Below are positions 1 to 8,460 of a stretch of 52,972 nucleotides of DNA, in pieces (the stretch's first letter is position 1; every line of letters begins with the position of its first letter). The DNA is taken from contig DATLOJ010000029.1 of NCBI GenBank assembly GCA_035536315.1, positions 1 to 52,972 on the forward strand. The letters are read 5' to 3'. This stretch comes from DATLOJ01 sp035536315. GTDB lineage: Bacteria > Actinomycetota > CADDZG01 > JAHWKV01. The notes under the pieces are model-generated. The model saw only the letters and a list, made by a program, of their open reading frames with translations, was not told the origin of the DNA and made no database searches. A program made the position numbers and the translations under genes.

Positions 1-1121
1 AAGCCCAGCTCTTCGATCTTGATGGGGGCCGTGGCGGGATCGGCGTTCGGTGCTCCCGGCTGAAGCGGGATTGCAGAAAGCGGGATAGATCCGGGACTTG
101 CCGGAACCGAGAGCTGCTCGACATTGACCTGGAAGTTCTCCACCCAGTCGGGTGAGTCGTCGTCGGCGGCGTTGTTGGTAATTGCAATGGGGGAACCGGA
201 ACCGTTCGGGGCGATCCGGTAGATGTCGAAATCACCATCTCTGTTGCTCGAGAACGCAATCCACTGACCGTCGGGAGAAAAGGCCGGCTGCTTGTAAGTC
301 GTTGACTCGAGAAGCCCAGGAGCGATGACCGCAGCCGGGGTTCCGCCGTTAGCACCAAGCGTGTAAATGCCGCGATCGCGGGAGAATGCGATCCTAGATC
401 CGTCCGGGGACCACGAGGGATCACGATCGTCTGCCGGACCGGAGGTCAGTGACCTGCGTGCAGATCCATCTTTGCGCATAACCCAGATGTCTCCACCGCG
501 AGAGAAAGCGATCTGCTCGCCGTCCGGAGAAAACGCCGGCCCCAGATCGCTGATGGGGGAGACGAGAAGGTCGGTGGTCAGGCGGGTCTGCCCGGTCCCA
601 TCGCCGTTCATGATGTAGATCTCTGAGTTACCGTCCCTGAAGCTGACAAACGCGATTCGTACTCCGTTGTCGTTTTTGTAAATGTCGGCGTCGCCGTCGT
701 TAGTGGGGCTTTGAGTCGTCGTGGTGAGGGGCACAACGCCGGTGCCGTCGGACTTCATGACGTGGATGTTCGAGTCTGAAAGGTCGGGGCTCGCCTGCGC
801 GAGCAAGCTGCAGTTGAGGTTCTCGACTACGGGGCTCTCGGTTCGGCAGCTCGAGAACACGACAGTGGTCGCGTCTGGCGAGAAAGCGGCGTCGACGTCG
901 CCGGCAGGCTCGATTTCGGTCAAGTTGACGCCGCCGGACCCATCCGGGTTGACCACCCAGACATTTCGATCGGCCCCCGGGGTCGGCGCGTCGCTGTCGA
1001 AGAGGATTTTTCCCTCGGGGACCGCGGGAGGTGGCTGCTGCGAGGCAGCCGGGACCACGAACTGAATTGTTAAGAGCAAGGCGAGGAGCATCACGCCTGC
1101 CAGGACGCTACGGACCTTCAT
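1..1121 (-). CDS. TolB-like PD40 beta-propeller exported protein (partial, 3' end outside window)
   Basis: Reading leftward from ATG 1121, the frame stays open to the edge of the window (at least 373 codons). It starts with a signal peptide (MKVRSVLAGVMLLALL then a hydrophobic stretch ending near PAASQQ). The rest has repeated PD40/WD40-like units: FSPDA, FSPDGEQIAFS, WSPDGSRIAFS and FSPDGQWIAFSS, alternating with strands of the type DIWVM, EIYIMNGDG and DIYRIAPNG. This is the TolB C-terminal propeller pattern. In actinobacteria such proteins are usually secreted, with a ligand or partner that is not known. A GGGGGAG ribosome site precedes the ATG. It is probably not TolB of a Tol-Pal system, because no Tol-Pal partner is in view. 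The C-terminus is not visible. Confidence 0.85.
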   Translation of the reverse strand, partial: MKVRSVLAGVMLLALLLTIQFVVPAASQQPPPAVPEGKILFDSDAPTPGADRNVWVVNPDGSGGVNLTEIEPAGDVDAAFSPDATTVVFSSCRTESPVVENLNCSLLAQASPDLSDSNIHVMKSDGTGVVPLTTTTQSPTNDGDADIYKNDNGVRIAFVSFRDGNSEIYIMNGDGTGQTRLTTDLLVSPISDLGPAFSPDGEQIAFSRGGDIWVMRKDGSARRSLTSGPADDRDPSWSPDGSRIAFSRDRGIYTLGANGGTPAAVIAPGLLESTTYKQPAFSPDGQWIAFSSNRDGDFDIYRIAPNGSGSPIAITNNAADDDSPDWVENFQVNVEQLSVPASPGSIPLSAIPLQPGAPNADPATAPIKIEELG

Positions 1122-1333
1122 CGAGACTCCCCCCGATTCCTCGGGCTGGCCGCCTGAGGGAGCCAAAGGTGCCACTCCGGCTCTTCCCCCATTTGGGCTA
1201 CTTAGATTTACTTAAATCCCGTGGTGGAGGATCACTCAAAGTGGTCGGGATGTCAAGGGCAAATTGGCCCACAGGTCAAGAAAGCCTCATTTTGTGTGAA
1301 ACCGGGCGAATTGGGAGCACAGAAGAGCGGTTG

Positions 1334-2401
1334 CTACATCTGAACGAGCGTTCGTATCCCCTCGCCATTTCGGGACCGCTCGAAGCCGGTTGCTATCTCT
1401 TCGAGAGAAACGGTCGAGGTAATCAGGGCATCCAGGTCTAAAAGTCCCCGCCGGTAAAGACGGAAATATTTGTCGAAATCGATATTTGGCCTTAGGTCGC
1501 CCGTTAGACATCCAAGGAGCTTTCTCTGACTGACTACGAACTCCAGCGCATCGATCGAAAAAGTCGATCCGGGTGGAGGGGCGCCGATTACCGTCACCGT
1601 CCCACCCCGCCTGGTCAGGCGGATGGCCATCTCCATCGGCTCGGTCTTTCCCGTGCACTCGAATACGTAGTCGAAGCCGTCGGGCTCCAGATCTTTTATC
1701 GCCTGCTCGTCCGAGGTAAGGACGTCGGTCGCGCCCAACTTTGCTGCAAGATCCCTGCGGGCCTGGCTCGGATCCACTGCGACGATTCGCTCGGCCCCCG
1801 ACACCTTGGCGCCCATGAGCGTGCAAACTCCGATCCCGCCGCATCCCAGGATCGCAACGGTCGACCCCGCGCCGACCTGGGCAATGTTCAGCACAGCCCC
1901 AAGTCCGGTTGCAACTGCGCATCCGGCCACGGATGCAACCTCGAGAGGGACGTCGTCCGGAATCTTTATTGCCGACACGTCGCGGACGATCGTCGCCTCG
2001 GCCATACCCCCTGTTCCAAATCCCTGGACCAGTGGCTTCCCGTCGCGAAGAAGGCGCGGCCTCTTTTCTTCCCGCTGGTCGCACAGCATTGGGCTTCCGC
2101 TTTCACAAAACGCGCAGTGACCACAGTGATGAGCAAGCGAAAGGACGACGCGGTCCCCCTTCTTCACCCTTTCCACGGACTTGCCCGTTGCCTCGACGAT
2201 TCCCGCGCTCTCATGGCCCACGACTACGGGGAACTCATCGAAAAGCTCGCCGTCGGCCCAGGCTACGTCTGTGTGACAAATACCCGTTGTCGAGATGCGC
2301 ACCAGGACCTCGTCTTCACGAAGGTCGGCCAGCTCGATTTCTTGAACGGCCGGTGCGCTGCCGGCGCCGTCAATGACTGCGGCGCGAACTCTCTCTCCCA
2401 T
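1334..2401 (-). CDS. Zinc-dependent alcohol dehydrogenase (MDR superfamily)
   Basis: A 355-residue medium-chain zinc alcohol dehydrogenase that should oxidise an alcohol, or reduce an aldehyde, in the cytoplasm with NAD(H). Catalytic zinc ligands are visible as Cys42 (GICHTD), His63-Glu64 (GHES) and Cys161. The structural zinc site is Cys93, Cys96, Cys99 and Cys107. The nucleotide fold has GCGGIG at 186-191 with Asp210 after the next strand, which favours NAD over NADP. It resembles the class III/mycothiol- or aryl-alcohol-type branch more than yeast ADH. An AAGGAG site lies nine bases before ATG 2401. It shares strand with the sulfatase upstream (131-base gap, holding an AT-rich TATATATA stretch on this strand). 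The natural substrate cannot be told. Confidence 0.9.
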   Translation of the reverse strand: MGERVRAAVIDGAGSAPAVQEIELADLREDEVLVRISTTGICHTDVAWADGELFDEFPVVVGHESAGIVEATGKSVERVKKGDRVVLSLAHHCGHCAFCESGSPMLCDQREEKRPRLLRDGKPLVQGFGTGGMAEATIVRDVSAIKIPDDVPLEVASVAGCAVATGLGAVLNIAQVGAGSTVAILGCGGIGVCTLMGAKVSGAERIVAVDPSQARRDLAAKLGATDVLTSDEQAIKDLEPDGFDYVFECTGKTEPMEMAIRLTRRGGTVTVIGAPPPGSTFSIDALEFVVSQRKLLGCLTGDLRPNIDFDKYFRLYRRGLLDLDALITSTVSLEEIATGFERSRNGEGIRTLVQM

Positions 2402-2532
2402 TGGCTTGCTCCTTAGAGGCTAGGGGGCCGTGATCCTAAACGGGGGAAACACTCGTCGCGCATAGAGAGATGGCATCACACAAAAACGCTCCCCTTATAT
2501 ATATGCGCGAGTCGAGCGGCAGTAGGTCCCCA

Positions 2533-4110
2533 CTAAAAGGGAAAGTTTCCGGTAACCAGGTCTTCCAGGTAGATGTTGCGTGAATGGAGGGGGAGTGTGT
2601 CCTCGGTTTCCACGGTCCACTCGAGCAGCGCATCTTTGAGCTCCCGCTTCAGTTCATCGTGCTCGGTCGCCCCGGCGATGTTGCTCAACTCGTCGGGGTC
2701 ATCCTGCAGGTCGTACAGCTCTTCGTCGCAATTCGCGTACCAGACGTATTTCCAGCGCTGGTTCCTAACCATCTTTGCTCTTCCCACCCATGCTTCCTGA
2801 AAGCCGTCCCACCCGAAGTAGCGATCATCCAGGGGACTGTCGGGGATGAACGGAAGCTGGTCCCACCCGACAGGCTCTCCCGGCTCGCCCGCTTCCGAGA
2901 AAGCCATCTCTCGCAGCGGGGCATTGCCTTGCAAAGGTTCGGCCATGCTTCGGCCCTGCACTCCCGGAGGAATGTTGATTCCGGCGAGTGAGAGAAGAGT
3001 CGGCATCACGTCGACCTGTTCGAAGAAACCGGAGTGGCTCGTCCCGGGCCGGAGAGTTCCGGGCCAGGAGATCATCAGCGGCAGTCTCGTAAGACAGTCG
3101 TAAAACGCAAGGCCTTTGTGCCATGCGCCGTGATCACCCACATAAGCGCCATGGTCGGTCGTGTAAAGCACAATTGTGTTCTCGCGCTGCCCGCTGATTT
3201 CGAGAGCGTCGATCGCTTCACTGAGCGCGGCGTCAATTGCGGAGACCATGGCGTACTGAGTGCGGGTTGCCTCTCTGATCAGTCGCTCGTCGTAGCCACG
3301 TACTCCGCACATGCGGCTGCCGATGCGCTGTCTTTCCGGCTTGCTCTCCAGCGAATCGTGCGGGGGAATCATTACGTCGGCCGGGTCGTACATGGAGTAA
3401 AAGGGTTCGGGCACGTGATACGGACTGTGCGGGTCTGGAAACGACAGCCACAAGAACCAGGGCTTCTCCGCTCCTTTCCTTGCCGAGATGAACTTGGCGG
3501 CCTCGGTTCCGAGAACCGCCGAAGTTGTGTGCCCCGGCGGAAACGGTGTCACCGCCGTTGCGGCGTGCGACCGCCACAGCTCGGGACGCAGAGAGAACTG
3601 GCGAAGGTCGTTGAATTTCGGCCCCTGGGGGCCGAAATGGTCGGCCTGGAACCAGTGGTCGAACATCCGCTTCTGATTCGCAAGGGGAATCGTCTGCGAC
3701 AAGTCCTTAGTGAACTGCTCGAACTCATCGATCTGCCTGGGCCAATCCATCAGCGCCAGCCCGCCGTCGCGAAACTGCGATCCGAGCGAACCGTCGGAGA
3801 AAACGTGATTCTTTCCGACAAGGGCGATCTCGTAGCCGGCGCTCTTCAGAACTGCGGGGAGGGTGATCTCCCTTTCGGGGAGGTGCAGGTGGTTGGCCCT
3901 GACCCTTGTCGTATGCGAGTACCGCCCCGTGTGGAACGTTGCCCTTGCGGGAGTGCAGGCCGGATAGTTGCAGATGTGCCCGCCGACCACGACTCCGCTG
4001 CTTGCAATGGAGTCAATGGCTGGAGTTTGGGTGTGTGTGTTTCCGTAAATGGCCAGCGTGTCGGCTTTTTGCTGATCCGTCATCACGACGAGGATGTTCG
4101 GCCGAGTCAT
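2533..4110 (-). CDS. Sulfatase (type I, formylglycine-dependent)
   Basis: A 525-residue arylsulfatase/choline-sulfatase-type hydrolase. The N-terminus RPNILVVMTDQQ carries the metal-binding Asp. Cys52 lies in CTPAR, the C-x-P-x-R signature converted to formylglycine in active sulfatases. GKNHVF and the later TTDHGAYVGDHGAWHKG segment supply the remaining metal and sulfate ligands. No signal peptide is present, so it is probably cytoplasmic unless exported another way. It lies divergent from the GH53-like lipoprotein 80 bases away, which suggests a role in stripping sulfate from a polysaccharide fragment, but the substrate is unknown. A formylglycine-generating enzyme is not encoded in this window. 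The start looks leaderless (see the promoter entry at 4117-4122). Confidence 0.92.
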   Translation of the reverse strand: MTRPNILVVMTDQQKADTLAIYGNTHTQTPAIDSIASSGVVVGGHICNYPACTPARATFHTGRYSHTTRVRANHLHLPEREITLPAVLKSAGYEIALVGKNHVFSDGSLGSQFRDGGLALMDWPRQIDEFEQFTKDLSQTIPLANQKRMFDHWFQADHFGPQGPKFNDLRQFSLRPELWRSHAATAVTPFPPGHTTSAVLGTEAAKFISARKGAEKPWFLWLSFPDPHSPYHVPEPFYSMYDPADVMIPPHDSLESKPERQRIGSRMCGVRGYDERLIREATRTQYAMVSAIDAALSEAIDALEISGQRENTIVLYTTDHGAYVGDHGAWHKGLAFYDCLTRLPLMISWPGTLRPGTSHSGFFEQVDVMPTLLSLAGINIPPGVQGRSMAEPLQGNAPLREMAFSEAGEPGEPVGWDQLPFIPDSPLDDRYFGWDGFQEAWVGRAKMVRNQRWKYVWYANCDEELYDLQDDPDELSNIAGATEHDELKRELKDALLEWTVETEDTLPLHSRNIYLEDLVTGNFPF

Positions 4111-4116
4111 GACAAA

Positions 4117-4122
4117 ACCCTA
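4117..4122 (-). promoter_or_regulatory. Predicted -10 element for a leaderless sulfatase mRNA
   Basis: On the minus strand TAGGGT (TANNNT consensus) is followed by six bases and then ATG 4110. This would put transcription initiation at or next to the start codon. No well-placed ribosome site is present. Confidence 0.45.
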
Positions 4123-4178
4123 ACCCCGTCTCCTTGCGGATCGGACTCAGGCGAATGAGGACACGCCCCTGTCCGGCA

Positions 4179-4184
4179 TAATGT
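4179..4184 (+). promoter_or_regulatory. Predicted -10 element for leaderless GH53-like gene
   Basis: TAATGT, six bases, then GTG 4191. No Shine-Dalgarno sequence is present between the two, so the mRNA probably starts at the start codon. Confidence 0.5.
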
Positions 4185-4190
4185 CCGAGC

Positions 4191-5630
4191 GTGATCAAAC
4201 GAACTCTGCTGGCCATCTTTCTCGCTCTGCTGGTGCTTGCGGTCGCCTGCGGGGATTCCGGTCAGCCACCCACTCGGCGCGCGGCTCCCGGGCCGTCGCC
4301 TTCTCCGTCACCGACCCTCGGGCCGGCTCCTCCACCGGTTGAGCTGGCCCGGCCAGCAACCGTCGCCCAGCCGTCCGGCCAGCCCGTTCCCACCACTTCG
4401 ATAAGGCCCTTTTCCGGTCCCGGCAAGAGGCCGGATGGATGGTTCAAGGGTCCGTTCCGAGTTGCGCTCTCGGTAAGCCCGTTCGATCAGCTCTCGGTCA
4501 ACGCTGGAACTTTTAGCGACGGAAAGCGGACCGCGAGAAACGTCGTAGAGCTGGAGCAGATGTTCATCGCGCACGGGGGCAATGAGATTTTCAGCCGGGC
4601 GACGACCGAGCGAAATCATTCGATCGGCATTGACCAGTCCCTGAGCGCAACGCTGGCGCGGGCGAGGATGGCCAGGTCCATGCAGATGCCGTTCAACCCG
4701 GAGTTTCAGCTGAACGGTCTCTACGGAGACTTGACCTGCCAGCCCGCCGCTAACTTCACGTCTTACCCCTCCATTAGCAACCCCGGTCCCTGGCACACCC
4801 TGACGATCAACCAGATGGTCGGAGTAATGAGGGAGTACGGGGCCTTTGTTGCTCGCGAGATTAGGGCTACCGGCGTCGAGGTCAACATGTGGGACGTCGG
4901 AAACGAGGTGGATTTCGGAGTTGCAGGAGTCGCCCCTCGTCCCTACACCGGCACATGTGAGGAGTACACATACCAGCCTCCCGACAACGTCGATCCCGCG
5001 ATCAAGGAGGAGAGCGTCGACAGCCTGATCCTCAAGGGCGAGGCCTACCAGATTCAGTGGCTCACGCAGCACGTCTGGCCCCACGAGGCGCGGCTCCTGT
5101 CGGCTTTTGCCGACGGAGTCCGATCGGTATTTCCGGAAGCCCGCTTTTCAACTCACATCGCGATCTCCGGTAGTGCGACTTTCGCAATTGCATTCTGGGA
5201 CGCGATGCGAGGGAACGGATACGTCGTGGATGAGATGGGTTTTTCGTATTACCCGACCGCCAGTTCCGCTAACTCCCTGGAAAGGTTTCAAAACACGGTC
5301 ACGGCCTTGAGGCGCGCGCACGGCAAGAAGATATTCATCGCCGAGTACTCATTCGCCGCTGCCGAGATGGGGCCTGAGGCCGGCTTTTTCTCCGAATGGG
5401 ATCAGCCCCAGCCCGGATATCCAATTTCCGAGAAGGGTCAGGCCGACTTTTTGCGGGACCTCACCGCGTGGGGAGTGCGCAACGGAATCTCGGGAATAAG
5501 ACCCTGGGCGCCGGAGTTCTATGACGGCCTTTGGGGGCCAATGTCGTTGTTTCGAAAGAACGCCGCAGGCAACGCAGAAGCGCGGCCTGCCATAGACGCG
5601 ATGCTAGAAGGATTGCAGACCAAACAGTGA
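4191..5630 (+). CDS. GH53-like (clan GH-A) glycoside hydrolase lipoprotein
   Basis: A 479-residue exported lipoprotein: a basic start, a hydrophobic core, and lipobox LAVAC with Cys20 as the lipidation site. A Pro/Ser-rich linker runs to about residue 80, then comes a TIM-barrel-like domain. The likely acid/base is Glu239 in WDVGNEVDF and the nucleophile Glu385 in FIAEYSF, a pair best matching GH53 endo-beta-1,4-galactanases. Another clan GH-A family cannot be excluded. It would act on arabinogalactan-type polymer outside the membrane and feed the internal GH39/GH51 enzymes encoded nearby. Start GTG 4191 appears leaderless. Its stop overlaps the GTG start of the next lipoprotein (GTGA), so the two are probably co-translated. 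Confidence 0.75.
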   Translation: MIKRTLLAIFLALLVLAVACGDSGQPPTRRAAPGPSPSPSPTLGPAPPPVELARPATVAQPSGQPVPTTSIRPFSGPGKRPDGWFKGPFRVALSVSPFDQLSVNAGTFSDGKRTARNVVELEQMFIAHGGNEIFSRATTERNHSIGIDQSLSATLARARMARSMQMPFNPEFQLNGLYGDLTCQPAANFTSYPSISNPGPWHTLTINQMVGVMREYGAFVAREIRATGVEVNMWDVGNEVDFGVAGVAPRPYTGTCEEYTYQPPDNVDPAIKEESVDSLILKGEAYQIQWLTQHVWPHEARLLSAFADGVRSVFPEARFSTHIAISGSATFAIAFWDAMRGNGYVVDEMGFSYYPTASSANSLERFQNTVTALRRAHGKKIFIAEYSFAAAEMGPEAGFFSEWDQPQPGYPISEKGQADFLRDLTAWGVRNGISGIRPWAPEFYDGLWGPMSLFRKNAAGNAEARPAIDAMLEGLQTKQ

Positions 5631-6703
5631 GATCTCGGCGGGCACTACTCGCGTTCGTGCTGGTGATGATGCTCGCCGGCGCGGCTTGCAGCGGGCCGAA
5701 TATTCCTCTGAAGGTCGGCGTGAAGGAATTCCCAACCGACGTCATCCTCGGCAACCAGGTTCTTCTTCCACCGCCTGCGCCACCGCCTGCAGGAAACCTC
5801 GAGCCCGGTTTTCCGATAATCGTTCCGCCCTCTGGAGTTCAGATCATCGACGAGGCGGGCCCGCCGGCCGCATGTCCGGCAGCCGGCGAATTTGCGGCTC
5901 CCTCACTTGCGGCCGAAGGAAGAGCCTTTGATCCTCCGAAGGAAGCCACGTATGCATTTCGCAACGGCGGCGGTTTCCTCGAGGTCGGACCGACGCCGTC
6001 CAACGGCAGCTTCCCCGCGATATCGACGCGCACAATCATCGGCGTGCAAACTCTGACGCCAAACATCTTTACCTACGCCATCATCTCGAAGGTGGGCGAC
6101 GTTACGACGAGGACCCAGTACCTGGTGATTTCACGTTCCGACACCCCAACCACCGCTCCTTACGGGGGGCCGGGCATGTACATAAACCAAATCGTGATCG
6201 AAGACCGTGGATCAACGGACTCATTCACCCCAACCCCGCCCCTAAAGATCCTCGAATTCCCGATCCAGGCGGGAGCGACGTGGAGTACACGGGGAGTCGA
6301 TGGATCCCGGGGAACGGCGATGGGGTGGACGGCTCGCGTAGGCCGTGAAGTCCCCGACGGGGAGGACGAAGAGCGAGAGGGAGGGGTGCCGGTCAACGCA
6401 CCGCCGCCCGTGGGCGTTGACAAACGGGAAGGCGATCCAGCCTACAATCCCGACAACATTCCCAAAGTCAGAGTCAATGCGTGCGGAGATGTCATAGACG
6501 CCTGGTACATCACGATCACAGATGGATCGTTCGTCGATTCGGCAAATAGTAAGTCGCAGACGTTCACATCCCTCTACAAGTTTGCCCCGCAGTTCGGTGG
6601 CATCTTCGTGGGTGAGTCTGTTCACACGGACGGGTTCGAGGGTGAGTCCGCATTCGTGCGCAACTTCGAAAGCACGATCAACGAGGTTCCGGCAGTTCCT
6701 TAG
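5627..6703 (+). CDS. Exported lipoprotein, local paralogue family member A
   Basis: A protein of 358 residues from GTG 5627 (GTGA overlap with the stop of the GH53-like gene). A longer in-frame reading back to 5531 would only overlap the upstream gene. A signal peptide ends in lipobox LAGAAC (Cys21). Directly after the cysteine comes the motif GPxIPLxVGVKE-F-PTDVILG, then a proline-rich linker (PPAPPPAGN), then a domain with FPIQAGATW and VNACGDVIDAW. The same motif and domain order occur in the protein at 37209-38234, and more distantly at 25122-26021. The family is not one I can name. The position behind a glycosidase suggests a cell-surface role, but nothing shows an enzymatic site. Confidence 0.8.
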   Translation: MRSRRALLAFVLVMMLAGAACSGPNIPLKVGVKEFPTDVILGNQVLLPPPAPPPAGNLEPGFPIIVPPSGVQIIDEAGPPAACPAAGEFAAPSLAAEGRAFDPPKEATYAFRNGGGFLEVGPTPSNGSFPAISTRTIIGVQTLTPNIFTYAIISKVGDVTTRTQYLVISRSDTPTTAPYGGPGMYINQIVIEDRGSTDSFTPTPPLKILEFPIQAGATWSTRGVDGSRGTAMGWTARVGREVPDGEDEEREGGVPVNAPPPVGVDKREGDPAYNPDNIPKVRVNACGDVIDAWYITITDGSFVDSANSKSQTFTSLYKFAPQFGGIFVGESVHTDGFEGESAFVRNFESTINEVPAVP

Positions 6704-6706
6704 GGG

Positions 6707-8401
6707 TTAACCGTTGGCCCCCGTTACGCATTCGCCTGAGAAGAAAACGCTATCGCCTCTCGGGAAGGCTCCTCTGGCTCGGCGAGCTCCGCCTTCGACG
6801 TAACACCACGAACCCCGCTCTTCCTCCGGGTAGGGGCTTTGCGCGTCGTTGCTCCACCAGATCTCGGCCATGTCGTTCATCATGCCGTGGTCCCCGTCGT
6901 TGAAACCGACCCTGCCCGGCAGGTTCTTGTGGTCGGGGTTCGGAAATTTCGTGCGCGCCAGGGCGGCTGCGAACGTTTGCGGCGTGAGTTCCGGACCCGC
7001 CATCTGAATGCCTGAAGCAAGCAAGAGAAGGGATCTGTATTTCACGTTGACGTTCCAAATGCGAAGCCCCGAACGCGAGCCTTCTCCTGAGTCGCCGGGG
7101 TTGACCTCCCTCAAGGCCCAGTACTCGGGCTCGTAGTTACCGTCGAGCTGTCTGGGCAAAAACGTCAGGCCGAAGGCGTTGTCCAGCTGCTCCCGCGGGA
7201 AATTGAAGTTCTTTATCCCGAAATTGCGATCGTTGCGGTAGTAGGTGCTGAGTACCCACTCCGGAAAGTAAGCCTGTCCGGATGCGGCCTGACCGAGCCT
7301 GGAGCAGCTCACAAAGAAGCTGAGGCAGAAAATGGTCGTGACGCCCGCATCGTTCATAGCGATCATGGTCCCGGCGTCATCCCCGGACCCAGCTCCGGTT
7401 CCCTGCACATACTGGCGCATGATCGGAACCTCATGCCCGCAAGATTCGAGTTCGGCTTTGAGAAGATTCGGGTCCACCGGCACGTCCGGAGACTGAGTGC
7501 CGAACATGATCCCAAAGACCCTTTTGTCGTCATGCATGAGGGGGTCGCCCGCATGGCGGGCAGACTGTCCCCCAAGACGTGCGCACGCCCAGTCGCCGAG
7601 GCTGGAAAGCATCCGGTCGATGGCCGGCTCGTACTGCCAGATGTAGGGGTGGCGCTCTTTCAGATAGTCCTCTGTGACCGTTGAGTCAACGACCCCGCTG
7701 ATGATTCCGCGGTTGGCCAGCTCGTCGTAGTAGTGAAAGCCGCCGCCGTAAGTTGCGTTCGTGCTCGCGAAGATGTTCTTCGCCTCCGCCGCCACCGCCG
7801 CGTTCCTTTGCTGGACCGGCTCACCTCCTGCAAAGTCGTCTCTTAGGGAAATCGGGACGAGCTTTCTTCCGTAAAACTCGAACCTAGAGTTGAAGAAGGC
7901 CACGTAGAACTTATCCTCGTCACCGCTGTCCGGAATGCCGATTCGAATCTCGTTTTCCGTGACTCCCTTTGCCGTGGACCCTCCGTTGTCTCCGCTCCAG
8001 AAAGGAACGCACGGCGGCGACTGGGGGTCTTCGATCTGCCGCGGCGGGTCGCCGATGCATTTGCGGGCTCGCGGGACGCCTTTTATTGGAGGTGGCTCTC
8101 CACCCCCAGGTCCTCCCGGGCCTGAACCTCCCTCGCCACAAGCTGCACCGGGTGGACAGTCGCCTGGCCCCTCGCCCGAGCCGAACTCGCTCGACTGCTC
8201 GCTCGGGGCGTCTTGTATCTGCTCCACCGCCTGTGGGGCGAACTCCGCGATCGTTGGCGGAGGAGGCTGGCGAGCGGTCAAAGCGAAGACGCTGAGCAGG
8301 ATCAAAAGGGTGAGAAGGATGGCTCCATAAAGGATGGCCGGAGCTTTCGGCTTTCTGCCCGGAAGCTTTCTGCTCGGGAATGGTGCGGCTGCAGTCGTCA
8401 C
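6707..8401 (-). CDS. Membrane-anchored Liv-type (periplasmic-binding-protein-like) substrate-binding protein
   Basis: About 564 residues if GTG 8401 is the start. Upstream in-frame codons would run through the divergent GH39 gene. One N-terminal membrane segment (AILYGAILLTLLILLSVFAL) without a lipobox anchors the protein, followed by a long Gly/Pro/Ser linker with cysteines. A type I binding-protein fold follows: ITENEIRIGIP-like opening (here VTENEIRIGIPDSG), YDELANRGIISG, and DNAFGLTFLP, as in branched-chain amino-acid/amide receptors. It may serve the Liv-like transporter at 26-32 kb, but the genes are 18 kb apart and this pairing is inference. It converges on the preceding lipoprotein gene with only three bases between the stop codons. 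Confidence 0.75.
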   Translation of the reverse strand: MTTAAAPFPSRKLPGRKPKAPAILYGAILLTLLILLSVFALTARQPPPPTIAEFAPQAVEQIQDAPSEQSSEFGSGEGPGDCPPGAACGEGGSGPGGPGGGEPPPIKGVPRARKCIGDPPRQIEDPQSPPCVPFWSGDNGGSTAKGVTENEIRIGIPDSGDEDKFYVAFFNSRFEFYGRKLVPISLRDDFAGGEPVQQRNAAVAAEAKNIFASTNATYGGGFHYYDELANRGIISGVVDSTVTEDYLKERHPYIWQYEPAIDRMLSSLGDWACARLGGQSARHAGDPLMHDDKRVFGIMFGTQSPDVPVDPNLLKAELESCGHEVPIMRQYVQGTGAGSGDDAGTMIAMNDAGVTTIFCLSFFVSCSRLGQAASGQAYFPEWVLSTYYRNDRNFGIKNFNFPREQLDNAFGLTFLPRQLDGNYEPEYWALREVNPGDSGEGSRSGLRIWNVNVKYRSLLLLASGIQMAGPELTPQTFAAALARTKFPNPDHKNLPGRVGFNDGDHGMMNDMAEIWWSNDAQSPYPEEERGSWCYVEGGARRARGAFPRGDSVFFSGECVTGANG

Positions 8402-8447
8402 GCTGTCATATCCAAAGGTGTTTCTGAGTCTATGACGCGCGTATTGA

Positions 8448-8453
8448 TAATCT
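8448..8453 (+). promoter_or_regulatory. Predicted -10 element for leaderless GH39 gene
   Basis: TAATCT, seven bases, then GTG 8461. It sits in a 59-base divergent spacer whose other side holds the start of the binding-protein gene. Confidence 0.5.
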
Positions 8454-8460
8454 GCCCGAG

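Noticed and set aside
3034..4158. 374-codon plus-strand frame over the sulfatase
   Set aside because: Shadow of the minus-strand sulfatase, whose active-site motif and length are right.
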